From Silvibacterium bohemicum (GTDB taxonomy: Bacteria; Acidobacteriota; Terriglobia; Terriglobales; Acidobacteriaceae), in contig NZ_LBHJ01000001.1 of the NCBI RefSeq assembly GCF_001006305.1, forward strand, positions 496,001 to 560,000: a DNA stretch of 64,000 nucleotides, given 5' to 3'. Shown one piece after another: positions 26,315 to 36,420 of the stretch; position 1 is the first letter of the stretch, and every line of letters starts with the position of its first letter. A program made the translations under genes and the position numbers. The notes below the pieces were generated by a model that worked only from the letters and a program-made list of their open reading frames with translations, had not been told where the DNA came from and ran no database searches.

Positions 26315-28969
26315 ATGTCTGACAGCAAAAACACTATCGAGACCGCGGCCCCGGCTCCCGCTGACGAGTTCTCTCCTGGCAAGTGGGAGACGCGTTACAC
26401 GCCCTCTGAGATCGAACCGCGCTGGCAGGCGCGCTGGGCTGCAGATCCTGAGCTCTATGGGGCAGAGCCCGCCACCAGCGGCAAGCCCAAGTATTACGTG
26501 CTCGAGATGCTGCCCTATCCCTCTGGCCAGCTGCACATGGGCCACGTGCGCAACTACGCCATCGGCGATGCGCTGGCGCGATACATGTGGATGAACGGCT
26601 ACAACGTTCTGCATCCCATGGGCTGGGATGCGTTCGGCCTGCCGGCGGAGAACGCGGCCATCAAGAACAACACGCCGCCGCGCGAGTGGACCCTCAGCAA
26701 TATTGCGGCGATGAAGCGGCAGATGAGCCGCATCGGCCTTAGCTACGACTGGCGCAATGAAGTCACCACCTGCTTGCCCGATTACTACCGCTGGAACCAG
26801 TGGTTCTTCATCCGCATGTTCGAGCGCGGCCTGGCTTATCGCAAGAAGAGCAAGGTCAACTGGTGTCCGCAGTGCTGCACGGTGCTGGCGAACGAGCAGG
26901 TCATCAATGGCTACTGCTGGCGGCACGAAGATCAACTTGTAGAACAGCGCGACCTCGAGCAGTGGTTTCTTCGCATCACCAACTACGCGCAGGAACTGGT
27001 CGACGACCTCAGCAAGCTTGGGGGCTGGCCGGAAAAAGTGCGCACCATGCAGCGCAACTGGATCGGCCGCAGCGAAGGCGCGGAGGTCACGTTCACGATC
27101 GAAGATGCCGTACATGCTACGGAGGACGAGCATCCCACTCGTCACGCGGGAACCGCGGTACTTCCAGCCAACGAAGGCATAAAGCTGATCGACGAGACGG
27201 TCACCGTTTTTACAACGCGGATCGATACCATCTTCGGAGCTACGAGCATCCAGCTTGCACCCGAGCACACGCTCGTGAAGCAGTTTGCCAAGTCGAATAC
27301 CAAGCTTGCCGGCGAAGTTGCGACTCTTTTAGAGCAGCAGACCAAGGCGCGCGAGGCGGGCGACGTCGGCGCTATCGAAAAGCATGGTGTCTTCACGGGA
27401 CACTACGCGGTCAATCCCTTCAATAATGAGCGCATTCCCATCTGGGTCGGGAACTACATCCTGCTCGACTATGGAACGGGCGCCATCATGTCCGTGCCCG
27501 CGCATGACGAGCGCGACTACGAGTTTGCCAAGAAATACGGCCTTGAAATCCGCATCGTGATTCTGCCTCGCCGCGGCGTCGACTCCGAGAGCGGCCAGGA
27601 TTCCGACCAGATGCTGCCTTACACCGCCGAAGACAGCCTGCTCATCAACTCCGGCGACTTCAACACGCTCGGCAACGAAGAGGCGCAGCATAAGATGGCC
27701 GCCTTTGCCGAGGAGCACAAATTTGGCACCGCCAAAGTTACATTTCGCCTGAAAGATTGGGGTATCAGCCGCCAACGCTACTGGGGCACGCCTATTCCCA
27801 TGCTTTATTGCGAAAAGGACGGCATTGTTCCGGTGCCCGACGAGCAGCTTCCTGTGCTGTTGCCGGAAAATATCGCGATTACACAGCAGGGCGGCTCGCC
27901 GCTCGCTCAGCTGCCTGAGTTTCTCAACGCGATCTGCCCCAAGTGCGGAGGCCCGGCACGCCGCGAGACCGACACCATGGACACCTTTGTCGATTCGTCC
28001 TGGTATTTCTATCGCTATACCAGCGCCAAGGATGGGACGGCTCCATTTGATACCGCAGCGGTTGCATATTGGTTCCCCATCGACCAGTACATCGGCGGAG
28101 TCGAGCATGCCATCCTGCACCTCATCTATTCGCGCTTCTGGACCAAGGTGATGCGCGATCTCGGGCTGATCAAGAATGACGAGCCTGTGGAGCGGCTCTT
28201 CACCCAGGGCATGGTGATCAAGGACGGCGCGAAGATGTCGAAGTCCAAGGGCAATGTCGTCTCGCCCGATGACATGATTGCCCGCTACGGAGCGGATGCG
28301 ACCCGCGCCTACGCTCTCTTCGCGACTACTCCGGACCGCGACCTGGAGTGGCAGGAGGCCGGTGTGGCTGGCGTAAGCCGCTTCCTCAGCCGTGTCTATC
28401 GCTTCGTCATGAACTACAAGGAGAGCGCGGGTAGGAAGACGAGCGCAGCTTCTGCGCCGACCGCGGCATCGCAGGTTATCCAGCGCAAGCTGCACCAGAC
28501 CATTCGCAAGCTTACGGATGATTTCGGCGGCCGTTGGCACTTCAACACCTGCATCGCGGCCATCATGGAGCTGGTGAACACCCTCATTGCTTCCGAGGCG
28601 GCCATTGCGGCCGGCGAGGTCCCCGATGCGGTGCTGGCCGACGCCTTGCGCAGCCTCATTCTGCTGCTCGCGCCTTTCGCACCTTATCTCGCCTTTGAGC
28701 TGTGGGAGCAGATTGGCGAGAAGGAAAATCTGCTCCGCGCTCGATGGCCGAAGTACGACGAAGCTCTCGCGCGCGAGGACGAGATCGAGGTGCCGGTGCA
28801 GATCAACGGCAAGCTCCGCTCGGTGATTCGCGTTGCTGCGGATGCCACGCAGGAGATGTTGCGCGATACGGCGATGGCCGACGAAAAGGTCAAGGCCGCA
28901 ACCGACGGCAAGCAGATCGCCAAGGCCATCATCGTTCCCGGCAAGCTGGTCAACCTGGTTGTGAAGTAG
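26315..28969 (+). CDS. leuS: Leucyl-tRNA synthetase
   Basis: LeuRS charges tRNA-Leu with leucine. ATG 26315 gives 884 residues; TTG 26288 is an upstream alternative, and neither has a clear Shine-Dalgarno site. The class I motifs are present: HMGH in GQLHMGHVRNYAIGD near residue 74, and KMSKS in GAKMSKSKGNVVSPDD near residue 640. The CP1 editing domain (about residues 230-430, with TTRIDTIFGAT and the conserved aspartate in VPAHDERDYEFA) and zinc-type cysteines in NWCPQCCTVL and CPKCGGPARR are seen. It is followed ten bases later by a membrane protein gene. Confidence 0.97.
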   Translation: MSDSKNTIETAAPAPADEFSPGKWETRYTPSEIEPRWQARWAADPELYGAEPATSGKPKYYVLEMLPYPSGQLHMGHVRNYAIGDALARYMWMNGYNVLHPMGWDAFGLPAENAAIKNNTPPREWTLSNIAAMKRQMSRIGLSYDWRNEVTTCLPDYYRWNQWFFIRMFERGLAYRKKSKVNWCPQCCTVLANEQVINGYCWRHEDQLVEQRDLEQWFLRITNYAQELVDDLSKLGGWPEKVRTMQRNWIGRSEGAEVTFTIEDAVHATEDEHPTRHAGTAVLPANEGIKLIDETVTVFTTRIDTIFGATSIQLAPEHTLVKQFAKSNTKLAGEVATLLEQQTKAREAGDVGAIEKHGVFTGHYAVNPFNNERIPIWVGNYILLDYGTGAIMSVPAHDERDYEFAKKYGLEIRIVILPRRGVDSESGQDSDQMLPYTAEDSLLINSGDFNTLGNEEAQHKMAAFAEEHKFGTAKVTFRLKDWGISRQRYWGTPIPMLYCEKDGIVPVPDEQLPVLLPENIAITQQGGSPLAQLPEFLNAICPKCGGPARRETDTMDTFVDSSWYFYRYTSAKDGTAPFDTAAVAYWFPIDQYIGGVEHAILHLIYSRFWTKVMRDLGLIKNDEPVERLFTQGMVIKDGAKMSKSKGNVVSPDDMIARYGADATRAYALFATTPDRDLEWQEAGVAGVSRFLSRVYRFVMNYKESAGRKTSAASAPTAASQVIQRKLHQTIRKLTDDFGGRWHFNTCIAAIMELVNTLIASEAAIAAGEVPDAVLADALRSLILLLAPFAPYLAFELWEQIGEKENLLRARWPKYDEALAREDEIEVPVQINGKLRSVIRVAADATQEMLRDTAMADEKVKAATDGKQIAKAIIVPGKLVNLVVK

Positions 28970-28979
28970 GCAGCGGGCG

Positions 28980-29876
28980 GTGACGGTCCGAGGCACGCAA
29001 TCCTTTGTCCACGTCATCGCCGAATGCTGGCGCAGGCCCTCGCTACTGCTCACTGAGCTGGCCTGGCGATGGGTGGTTGGTGTGCCTCTGCTGCTGATTC
29101 TCGCCGCCCAGGCGCAGCATATTTATGCAGTGACTTCCGCGCAGCTTGCCGCGAGCGGGATAGATGACTTCACGCTTACCGATCCCGGACAGGCGGCGGT
29201 TATCTCGACCAATATTTATGCGGTGCTGGCGCCGCCGATCACGCACCTCATCGTGTGGCTCGCTCCTGCGGCAGCAATCGTATGGGCCATCGTCTCTGCT
29301 ATCGGACGCAACGCGGTTCTTCGCCGCTACGACTCCACGCTGCCCAGCGCCTGGGGATCGCTCTCCATCCTGCAGCTTATGCGTGTCGTCTTCCTGGGCG
29401 GAAGCGTATGGTTCTGGTTCGCCGCCATTCACTGGTCGGCCGACACGACGCTGGGCGGGGATTCTCCGAACATCGTTGCCTACTGCGCGCTTGTCATCTG
29501 CCTTTCGTTGGGGATCTTCACGCTGTGGGCGCTGGTCAGCTGGATCTTCTCGATTGCTCCGCTGTTGGTGCTGCTCGAAAACCGGGGCGTCCGCTCCAGC
29601 CTGGCTCGAAGCTTTCAACTAGGTCCACTGAAGGGCAAGCTGGTGGAGATCAACCTCATCATGGGCATCATTAAGCTGGCGCTGGTGGTGCTGGCCATGG
29701 TCTTTTCGGCGTGCCCGCTGCCGTTCGAATCGGCCATGCAGGGAGCGCCGCTTTACCTCTGGTGGGCGCTGGTGACGGTGCTCTATCTTGCTGCTTCGGA
29801 CTTCTTTCAGGTTGCGCGGTTGATCGCGTTTATTCAGCTATGGCGAACCTTTCGCATTGCATTTCGTGAACCTTGA
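28980..29876 (+). CDS. Hypothetical multi-pass membrane protein
   Basis: The 298-residue protein begins at GTG 28980, ten bases after the leuS stop, so it is probably in the same transcript. It has about six hydrophobic segments (near residues 20-40, 78-105, 130-150, 165-195, 225-245 and 255-275) with a few charged loops. The phrase LARSFQLGPLKGKLVEINLIMGIIKLALV suggests a DUF-type integral membrane domain seen in other Acidobacteria. No catalytic motif was found. I do not recognise the function. Confidence 0.7.
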   Translation: MTVRGTQSFVHVIAECWRRPSLLLTELAWRWVVGVPLLLILAAQAQHIYAVTSAQLAASGIDDFTLTDPGQAAVISTNIYAVLAPPITHLIVWLAPAAAIVWAIVSAIGRNAVLRRYDSTLPSAWGSLSILQLMRVVFLGGSVWFWFAAIHWSADTTLGGDSPNIVAYCALVICLSLGIFTLWALVSWIFSIAPLLVLLENRGVRSSLARSFQLGPLKGKLVEINLIMGIIKLALVVLAMVFSACPLPFESAMQGAPLYLWWALVTVLYLAASDFFQVARLIAFIQLWRTFRIAFREP

Positions 29877-29985
29877 GCTGGCGTAGACATTGCGATTTTG
29901 AGATGTAAGTCTTGCAGATTGACGATGCGGCCGAAGGGGCTGCGGTTTCTCTTCAGCAATTTCCAGAGCTCAAGTAAACTACTAG

Positions 29986-31548
29986 GTGGACACCGCCTCG
30001 ATCGTCATCCTGGACTTCGGCTCGCAGTATACGCAGCTGATCGCCCGTCGCATCCGCGAACAGAACGTCTTCTCCGTCGTGCTTCCGTGCACCGCTTCCA
30101 TCGCCGAAATTCAGGCGCAGAAGCCCATCGGCCTCATTCTCTCCGGAGGCCCATGCTCGGTCTATGACTCGGATGCGCCGCCGGCCGACGCGAAGATCCT
30201 TGACCTCGGTCTGCCTACGCTTGGCATCTGCTATGGATTACAGTTCATCACTCATCATCTCGGCGGCAAAGTACGCTCCGCGCCCAAGCGTGAGTACGGC
30301 CACGCCGAGGTTTCGGTGGTCGACAAAGACCTTCCGCTTTTTGCGGATATTCCCGCGGACCTGAGCGTATGGATGTCGCATGGCGATGAGGCGATCGACC
30401 TGCCACCGGGCTTTCATCTCACCGCGAAGACATCGAACGCGGTCGCGGGCATTGCCAATCCTGAGAAGAAAATCTGGGCGGTGCAGTTTCATCCCGAGGT
30501 CCATCACACCAAGCAGGGAACCGCGCTGCTGCGCAACTTCCTCTTTAAGCTCTGCAAGGCCGCGCCGGACTGGACGCCGCAGCACTTCATCGAATCGACC
30601 GTTGCAGCCATCCGCGAAAAGGTCGGGGATGGCCATGCCATCTGCGCGCTCTCCGGTGGGGTCGATTCTTCTGTGGCGGCTGTTCTCGTTCACCGCGCGA
30701 TCGGCGATCGGCTGACCTGCGTCTTCGTCGACAACGGTGTTCTCCGCAAGAACGAATTCTTCAAGGTGCAGGAGAATCTTCGCGCCAAGCTCGGCCTCAA
30801 CCTCGTTGCCGTCGACGCCAGCGGACGGTTTCTCAGCAAGCTGGCCGGGGTGACCGATCCTGAGACGAAGCGCAAGATCATCGGTAGGGAATTCATCGAG
30901 GTCTTCGACGACGAGGCTCACCGCATCCTCGAGCAATCCGGCAACCTTAACTCCGAAGTCGCGTGGCTGGTGCAGGGCACGCTTTATCCCGACGTCATCG
31001 AGTCGTCGTCGGTCAAAGGCCCGTCGCAAACCATCAAGAGCCACCACAATGTCGGCGGCCTGCCTGAGACGATGAAGCTGAAGTTGATCGAGCCGCTGCG
31101 CGATCTCTTCAAGGATGAAGTTCGCCGCATCGGCCGCGACCTGCAGATGCCGGCCGACATTCTTGAACGCCAGCCTTTCCCCGGCCCCGGCCTGGCTGTG
31201 CGCATCCTCGGCGAGATCACGCCGGAGCGCGTGGCGCTGCTGCAGGAAGCCGATGACATCGTGGTCACCGAGATCAAGAATGCCGGACTGTATCAGCAGA
31301 TCTGGCAGTCTTTCGCCGTGCTGCTTCCGGTCAAGAGCGTGGGCGTCATGGGCGACCAGCGCACCTACGCTTACACCTGCGCGGTGCGCGCTGTGCACTC
31401 CGAAGACGGCATGACCGCCGATTGGGTGCCGCTGCCATATGAGGTGCTGAAGACCATCTCGAGCCGCATCGTGAACGAAATCCCGGGCATCAATCGCGTG
31501 GTCTACGACATTACGTCGAAGCCGCCAGGCACGATCGAGTGGGAGTGA
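29986..31548 (+). CDS. guaA: GMP synthase (glutamine-hydrolysing)
   Basis: GuaA turns XMP into GMP with glutamine as nitrogen donor. The 520-residue protein starts at GTG 29986. The class I amidotransferase domain has its cysteine in LGICYGLQF near residue 81 and the His/Glu pair in [10 protein letters not shown] near 168. The PP-loop ATP site is SGGVDSS near residue 223. The C-terminal dimerisation domain ends in PPGTIEWE, as in the family. All key residues are present and the length is normal. No other purine gene is adjacent. The 293-base gap after it shows nothing that I recognise. Confidence 0.97.
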   Translation: MDTASIVILDFGSQYTQLIARRIREQNVFSVVLPCTASIAEIQAQKPIGLILSGGPCSVYDSDAPPADAKILDLGLPTLGICYGLQFITHHLGGKVRSAPKREYGHAEVSVVDKDLPLFADIPADLSVWMSHGDEAIDLPPGFHLTAKTSNAVAGIANPEKKIWAVQFHPEVHHTKQGTALLRNFLFKLCKAAPDWTPQHFIESTVAAIREKVGDGHAICALSGGVDSSVAAVLVHRAIGDRLTCVFVDNGVLRKNEFFKVQENLRAKLGLNLVAVDASGRFLSKLAGVTDPETKRKIIGREFIEVFDDEAHRILEQSGNLNSEVAWLVQGTLYPDVIESSSVKGPSQTIKSHHNVGGLPETMKLKLIEPLRDLFKDEVRRIGRDLQMPADILERQPFPGPGLAVRILGEITPERVALLQEADDIVVTEIKNAGLYQQIWQSFAVLLPVKSVGVMGDQRTYAYTCAVRAVHSEDGMTADWVPLPYEVLKTISSRIVNEIPGINRVVYDITSKPPGTIEWE

Positions 31549-31841
31549 CTCGCCGTCACAGGCGTACGCGCGCGTTGCGCGCCACCCCGCGAGCGCGACA
31601 GCTCTGCTACTGAAACGGCAGCTATAGCTGCACCAAGCACTTCCTCCGCTGTAGTCGGCCTGGTGACGGGACGAGAGAAGACCAGCGCGACCAAGAGCTG
31701 CGATTACGCCCATAGACCAGCTGAACTCTCCCGCTAGTGGGGTGGCGCGAAGCGCAATTGCCTGGACGGCCAGTCCTCCTGATATCCTTCCTCATCACCT
31801 GTTTCCACCCACGAAATCCCTAAAGAATGAGGATGCTCTAG

Positions 31842-34800
31842 ATGTCCCGCTTAAGGTATCTGCTGCCCGCTGTTCTTCCTTTCGCCTTTGCCGGCGCGAT
31901 CTTCGCGCAAACGAACATCGCCTCCGAACTCAAGCCCGACACCCGGCAGCCTATCGATCAGTCCTACACGGCGAAGATCAAGCAGTACACGACAGAGCCG
32001 TATTTCAACTCGCCGCTCACCGATTACCTGCCCGCGTCGAAGACCGTGCCTGCGCCCGACAAGGTGCTGGGCGATGTTTCCGGAGCGCCCGGAGTCCTGC
32101 CTTATGCCGAGGATGTCTACAAGTATTTCCGGCTGCTCGAAAAGAGCACGCCGCGCGTGAAGGTCTTCTCCATCGGACATTCGGAAGAAGGCCGCGAGAT
32201 GATTGCCGCCGCTATAGCGGATGAATCGCTGCTGGCCAAGCTGGATGAAAATAGCGCCCGCCTTGCGAAGCTTGCCGACCCGCGCCTCATCAACATGGAC
32301 GACGCCAAGGCCGCCGAGCTGGTCAAGCAGTCGTATCCGGTCTACTACATAACCGGCACCATTCACTCCACCGAGACCGGTGCGCCTACTGCGCTTATGG
32401 AGCTGGCCTACCGGCTGGCCGTCGACAATTCGCCATACATCCAGTACATCCGCTCGCACATGGTGGTGCTCATTACGCCGGTGGTTGAAGTCGACGGCCG
32501 AGATCGCATGGTCGACATCTACAAGTGGCACCTTGCGCATCCGGGCCAGCAGTGGCCGCACCTTGCTTATTGGGGGCATTACGTTGCGCACGACAACAAT
32601 CGCGACGCCATGGCCATGACCCTGAACCTGACCAACAATGTTCTCAATACCAACCTGAAGTTTCATGCACAGGTGCTGCATGACCTGCATGAGTCGGTGC
32701 CGTTTCTCTACGACAACACGGTGGGCGATGGCCCCTACAACGCGTGGGTCGACCCGCTGCTTAACGGCGAGTGGCAGATGCTGGGCTGGAACAACATTCA
32801 GTCGATGACCGCCTTCGGCATGCCCGGAGTGTTTACTCACGGCGACTTTGACACCTGGTCTCCCGGCTACCTCATGTTCCTCGCCGCCATGCACAACGGC
32901 ATCAGCCGCCTCTACGAAACCTTCGGCAACGGCGGCGCGGATACCGAGAAGCGCATTCTGTCCCCGGAGGAATACGCGCGCACCTGGTACAAGCCCAATC
33001 CGCCGCTGCCTGTGGTCACCTGGTCGCAGCGCAACAACAACAACTACGAGCAGACTGCGCTGCTTTCCACCATCTCTTTCTTTGCGCAGAACGGCCAGCA
33101 GTTCCTCGAGAACTACTACACCAAGAGCAAGCGCTCCATTCTGAAGCCGACGAATGCCGGGCCGGCCGCTTACGTGCTTGATGAACCCATGTCCAGCCGC
33201 CAGGCCGAACTGCTTCGCGCGCTTGAACGCCAGCATGTGGAGATCAGCCGCCTGACCGCATCGGCAACTTACACGCCGCCCGCTCCGAAGGCCAAGGACG
33301 ATAAAGACGACAAGTCCGACAAGAGCGATGACAACTCGGCAGAAAAGAAAGAAGACAAGAAGGACGAAAAGAAGCAGGAGTCGAAGCCGATCACTTTCCC
33401 CGCCGGCAGCTACATCATCCGCATGGATCAGCCTTACTCCCGCATCGCCGATGCGCTGCTTGATCGCCAATATTGGGCGCCCAACGATCCGCAGAAGACG
33501 CCGTATGACGACACCGGCTGGTCGTTCGGCGATCTCTTCCATGTGAAGGTGGTGCGCGTCACCGACCCCGCGATTCTCAAGGCATCCATGGCATCCATCG
33601 AGCCGGTGAAGGATTTCGAAGCTGACTTCGGCAAGAGCACAGGCACGGGCAGCGTTGCCGCTGTGAACAATGGCGCCGAGGTTTCACTGCTCGGACTCCG
33701 CTATACGCTGAAGGACGCATCCATTTCCGTCGCTGATGCCTCGTTCGATGCCGAAGGTTATCACTTCGCCGCCGGCTCGCTGCTGATCGAGAATGCCGAC
33801 GCTTCCAAGCTCCAGTCCGCGCTGCACGATGCCGGCCTCGAAGCCGTTTCGCTTGCAGCGATGCCGTCCGTAGCGCATCATGATGCGCCTGCGCCGCGCA
33901 TCGCCTTCATGCACACGTGGCTGGGCACGCAGACCGAGGGCTGGTGGCGCGAGGCCTTCGATCACGAGAAGGTGCCGTACGACTACATCAGCACGCAGAC
34001 CGTTGCCAAGATTGACGACCTGCGCGCCAAGTATGACGTGATCATCTTCGCGCCGGTGGGCCGCGCCTCCGCCCAGCAGATCATCGACGGCATGCCGATG
34101 TATGGCAACCCGCTTCCGTGGGAGAAGACCGACCTCACGCCTAACCTTGGCCGCATCGATTCCACTCCCGACATGCGTCCTGGCCTGACCTGGGCCGGCG
34201 TCGAACATCTCCATGACTTCGTCAGCAAGGGCGGCCTGTTCATCACCTCCGAGGACACGGCGCAGTTCGCCATCGACATGGGCTTCGCACCCGGCGTAAG
34301 CGTTGCTCCGCGTGGCAGTGTTCGCGTGGTGGGAAGCATTCTCAATGCCGTCTTTGTAGATAAGAGCAGCCCCGTCGCTAACGGCTATGACACGCTGGTC
34401 AACAAGGATCTGGGAGTCTACAGCGCCGATGGCATGGCCTTCACCGTATCCAATACGACGGTCGGCGGCGGACGCCGCAGGCTCGGCCCCGGTATCGAGC
34501 GTCCGACGGGACGCGGCGGACCCGAGGAGGAAGATGCTCCGCAGGATCGTGCCTTCGTTGCGCCGGAGCCTACTCCGCATCCCAAGCCATGGGAGGCGAT
34601 GCCGCTCAATGAGGAGCAGGCCCGCAACAACGTCTTCCTCATCCCCGAGCAGTATCGTCCGCAGGTCATCCTGCGCTTTGGATCGGGCAAGCAGTTCCTG
34701 CTCTCGGGACTGCTCGACGGCGGCAGCGCCATCGAAGAGAAGCCCATCGTCATTGACGCGCATCTCGGCGAAGGCAACGTGCTGCTCTTTGCCACTAACC

Positions 34801-34898
34801 CTGTCTATCGCGGAGAAACGCTGGGCACGTATGCCCTGGTCTTCAACGCTATCCAAAACTTCGACCGCCTTGCCAAGCCGGCTCCGGCGACGAAGTAA
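31842..34898 (+). CDS. Large secreted M14 zinc carboxypeptidase with amidotransferase-like C-terminal domain
   Basis: The 1018-residue protein has a signal peptide ending in IFAQ. The M14 domain (about residues 90-420) shows HSTETGAP with zinc-binding His and Glu near 174 and 177, VVEVDGRDRM near 220 and the third ligand region in LHDLHESVPF near 278. A lysine/aspartate-rich linker with almost no hydrophobic residues lies near 483-520. A later domain opens PRIAFMHTWLGTQTEGWWREAF (shown in parts) and resembles a class I glutamine-amidotransferase fold. It probably trims peptides outside the cytoplasm. GAGGA lies nine bases upstream of the ATG. Confidence 0.88.
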   Translation: MSRLRYLLPAVLPFAFAGAIFAQTNIASELKPDTRQPIDQSYTAKIKQYTTEPYFNSPLTDYLPASKTVPAPDKVLGDVSGAPGVLPYAEDVYKYFRLLEKSTPRVKVFSIGHSEEGREMIAAAIADESLLAKLDENSARLAKLADPRLINMDDAKAAELVKQSYPVYYITGTIHSTETGAPTALMELAYRLAVDNSPYIQYIRSHMVVLITPVVEVDGRDRMVDIYKWHLAHPGQQWPHLAYWGHYVAHDNNRDAMAMTLNLTNNVLNTNLKFHAQVLHDLHESVPFLYDNTVGDGPYNAWVDPLLNGEWQMLGWNNIQSMTAFGMPGVFTHGDFDTWSPGYLMFLAAMHNGISRLYETFGNGGADTEKRILSPEEYARTWYKPNPPLPVVTWSQRNNNNYEQTALLSTISFFAQNGQQFLENYYTKSKRSILKPTNAGPAAYVLDEPMSSRQAELLRALERQHVEISRLTASATYTPPAPKAKDDKDDKSDKSDDNSAEKKEDKKDEKKQESKPITFPAGSYIIRMDQPYSRIADALLDRQYWAPNDPQKTPYDDTGWSFGDLFHVKVVRVTDPAILKASMASIEPVKDFEADFGKSTGTGSVAAVNNGAEVSLLGLRYTLKDASISVADASFDAEGYHFAAGSLLIENADASKLQSALHDAGLEAVSLAAMPSVAHHDAPAPRIAFMHTWLGTQTEGWWREAFDHEKVPYDYISTQTVAKIDDLRAKYDVIIFAPVGRASAQQIIDGMPMYGNPLPWEKTDLTPNLGRIDSTPDMRPGLTWAGVEHLHDFVSKGGLFITSEDTAQFAIDMGFAPGVSVAPRGSVRVVGSILNAVFVDKSSPVANGYDTLVNKDLGVYSADGMAFTVSNTTVGGGRRRLGPGIERPTGRGGPEEEDAPQDRAFVAPEPTPHPKPWEAMPLNEEQARNNVFLIPEQYRPQVILRFGSGKQFLLSGLLDGGSAIEEKPIVIDAHLGEGNVLLFATNPVYRGETLGTYALVFNAIQNFDRLAKPAPATK

Positions 34899-34986
34899 AT
34901 TGCGTTCTACCCTCCTGCGCGTTTGCGCAGGAGGGTAGACGAGATCGTTTTCACTACTTTCATCCTGCCTCTGTAGATTGATAAAC

Positions 34987-36267
34987 ATGTCCATAGACCT
35001 GTTTCGACAGAGCCGGCGTGCATTTCTCCAGCGATCCGCTCTCGCGGCCGGTCTCTCACTGCAACAAACTCTTCTCCCGTCTCTTGGTTCGGCGAATGAT
35101 GGCGTCGGAAACCAGCTTTCTCCCTGGCAGCCGGGAACACTGGACATCCATCACATCAATACCGGGCGCGGAAACTCTTCGCTTGTGATTTGTCCCGACG
35201 GGACTTCCCTTTTGATCGATGCTGGTGCTTCGATGAGTGCTCTGAAGTTGCTAAATCCCGCGCGACCCAATGACACAAAACGGGCCGGCCAGTGGATCGG
35301 GCGCTATGTTTCGCGGCAGCTTCGCGCGACGGGGAAGAGCGAGGTCGATTGCGCTTTGACGACGCATCTTCATCCCGATCACGTCGGCGAAGTCGGGCCA
35401 TCCAGCCCCAAATCGTCATCGGGAGAATACTTACTGACGGGCATCGCAGATGTGGAAGAGGAGATACACATCCGCCGCCTCATTGATCGCGGATATCCCG
35501 AATATAGTTACCCGCAGCTGCCGCGCGATCCCTCGGCTCTTAACTATATTGCGTTTGCAAAATCTCTTGCCTCACGCGGAAGCAAGGTTGAGCGTGTCCA
35601 GGTGGGTCACTCCGGCCAGATTCGTCTTGAACATAATGCCGCGGGATTTCCAGCTTTCTCGATACGAACGATGGCGGCCAATGGTGAAGTCTGGACGGGG
35701 CACGGCGAGGAGACTGTTGCGCATTTTCCTGCGATTGCAGGCATGAAGCCGCCGGATTTTCCCTCGGAGAACAGCTGTTCCATTGCGTTGAAATTGAATT
35801 ACGGACGCTTCTCCTACTTCACCGGCGGCGACCTTACGTGCGACACCAACTATGGCCGCGATCCGTGGCGCGACATCGAGACGCCGGCCAGCCGTGCGGC
35901 CGGCCAGGTATCTGTTGCCACCGTCGATCATCATGGATACTTCGACGCGGCTGGGCCTGATTGTGTCCGCGCGCTGCAGCCGCGCGTCTGGATTCTGCAG
36001 GCGTGGCATGCCTCGCATCCGGCCATGTCAGTCCTGGCGAATCTTTACAGTACAGATTTATATAGCGGTTCGCGCGATGTCTTCGCCGTAGGCATGAAGG
36101 AAGAGGCTGCGCTTACTACCGCGCGCTTCTCGGACGCGATGAAGAGCCGCGATGGCCATGTGCTGGTGCGTGTGGCTGCGTCCGGCAGTGAGTATCAGGT
36201 CATCGTGCTTGATGACACGGACGAGAGCGACAGGGTTAGGGCGGTCTTTGGTCCTTACCCGGCGTGA
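34987..36267 (+). CDS. Tat-exported metallo-beta-lactamase-fold hydrolase
   Basis: ATG 34987 is taken, rather than TTG 34978. The 426-residue protein has a twin-arginine signal (QSRRAFLQRSALAAGLSL, residues 7-24), which implies export in folded form, probably with metal bound. The MBL-fold motif THLHPDHVGE near residue 126 and further ligands in YFTGGDLTC and TVDHHGYFD are present. This order resembles the hydrolase part of ComEC and related proteins. The substrate is unknown. A pronounced inverted-repeat element follows the stop. The gene stands alone between the M14 peptidase and a convergent phosphoesterase. Confidence 0.85.
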   Translation: MSIDLFRQSRRAFLQRSALAAGLSLQQTLLPSLGSANDGVGNQLSPWQPGTLDIHHINTGRGNSSLVICPDGTSLLIDAGASMSALKLLNPARPNDTKRAGQWIGRYVSRQLRATGKSEVDCALTTHLHPDHVGEVGPSSPKSSSGEYLLTGIADVEEEIHIRRLIDRGYPEYSYPQLPRDPSALNYIAFAKSLASRGSKVERVQVGHSGQIRLEHNAAGFPAFSIRTMAANGEVWTGHGEETVAHFPAIAGMKPPDFPSENSCSIALKLNYGRFSYFTGGDLTCDTNYGRDPWRDIETPASRAAGQVSVATVDHHGYFDAAGPDCVRALQPRVWILQAWHASHPAMSVLANLYSTDLYSGSRDVFAVGMKEEAALTTARFSDAMKSRDGHVLVRVAASGSEYQVIVLDDTDESDRVRAVFGPYPA

Positions 36268-36310
36268 CCCTGGCACGCGTGTTGTTCGCGTGTTCGGGCG
36301 GAAAGCGAAA

Positions 36311-36370
36311 AATCTCAGCGACGCTTTCTGCATCGCTGAGATTCTTCCTCCCTTTGGTCGTCAGAACGAA
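36311..36370. repeat. Nested inverted-repeat element, copy 2
   Basis: The arms AATCTCAGCGACG (36311-36323) and CATCGCTGAGATT (36331-36343) with one mismatch repeat the stem of copy 1, followed by TCTTCCTCC and TCGTCAGAACGA as in the other copies. The outer left end is not conserved. It sits between the MBL-fold gene and the convergent phosphoesterase gene. Confidence 0.8.
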
Positions 36371-36420
36371 GGTGCATTATGCAAGCTTGGCGATCGCTCT
36401 GAGAGACATGGGACATCGCG

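Noticed and set aside
27329-29053. 574-codon open frame on the minus strand opposite leuS
   Set aside because: Long antisense frames are common in GC-rich genes. The amino-acid composition is unnatural (rich in R, H and A) and leuS is certain.
31503-31694. Minus-strand open frame with [12 protein letters not shown]
   Set aside because: This text is the antisense reading of the conserved guaA C-terminus ([11 protein letters not shown]). It is a familiar false ORF and has no start context of its own.
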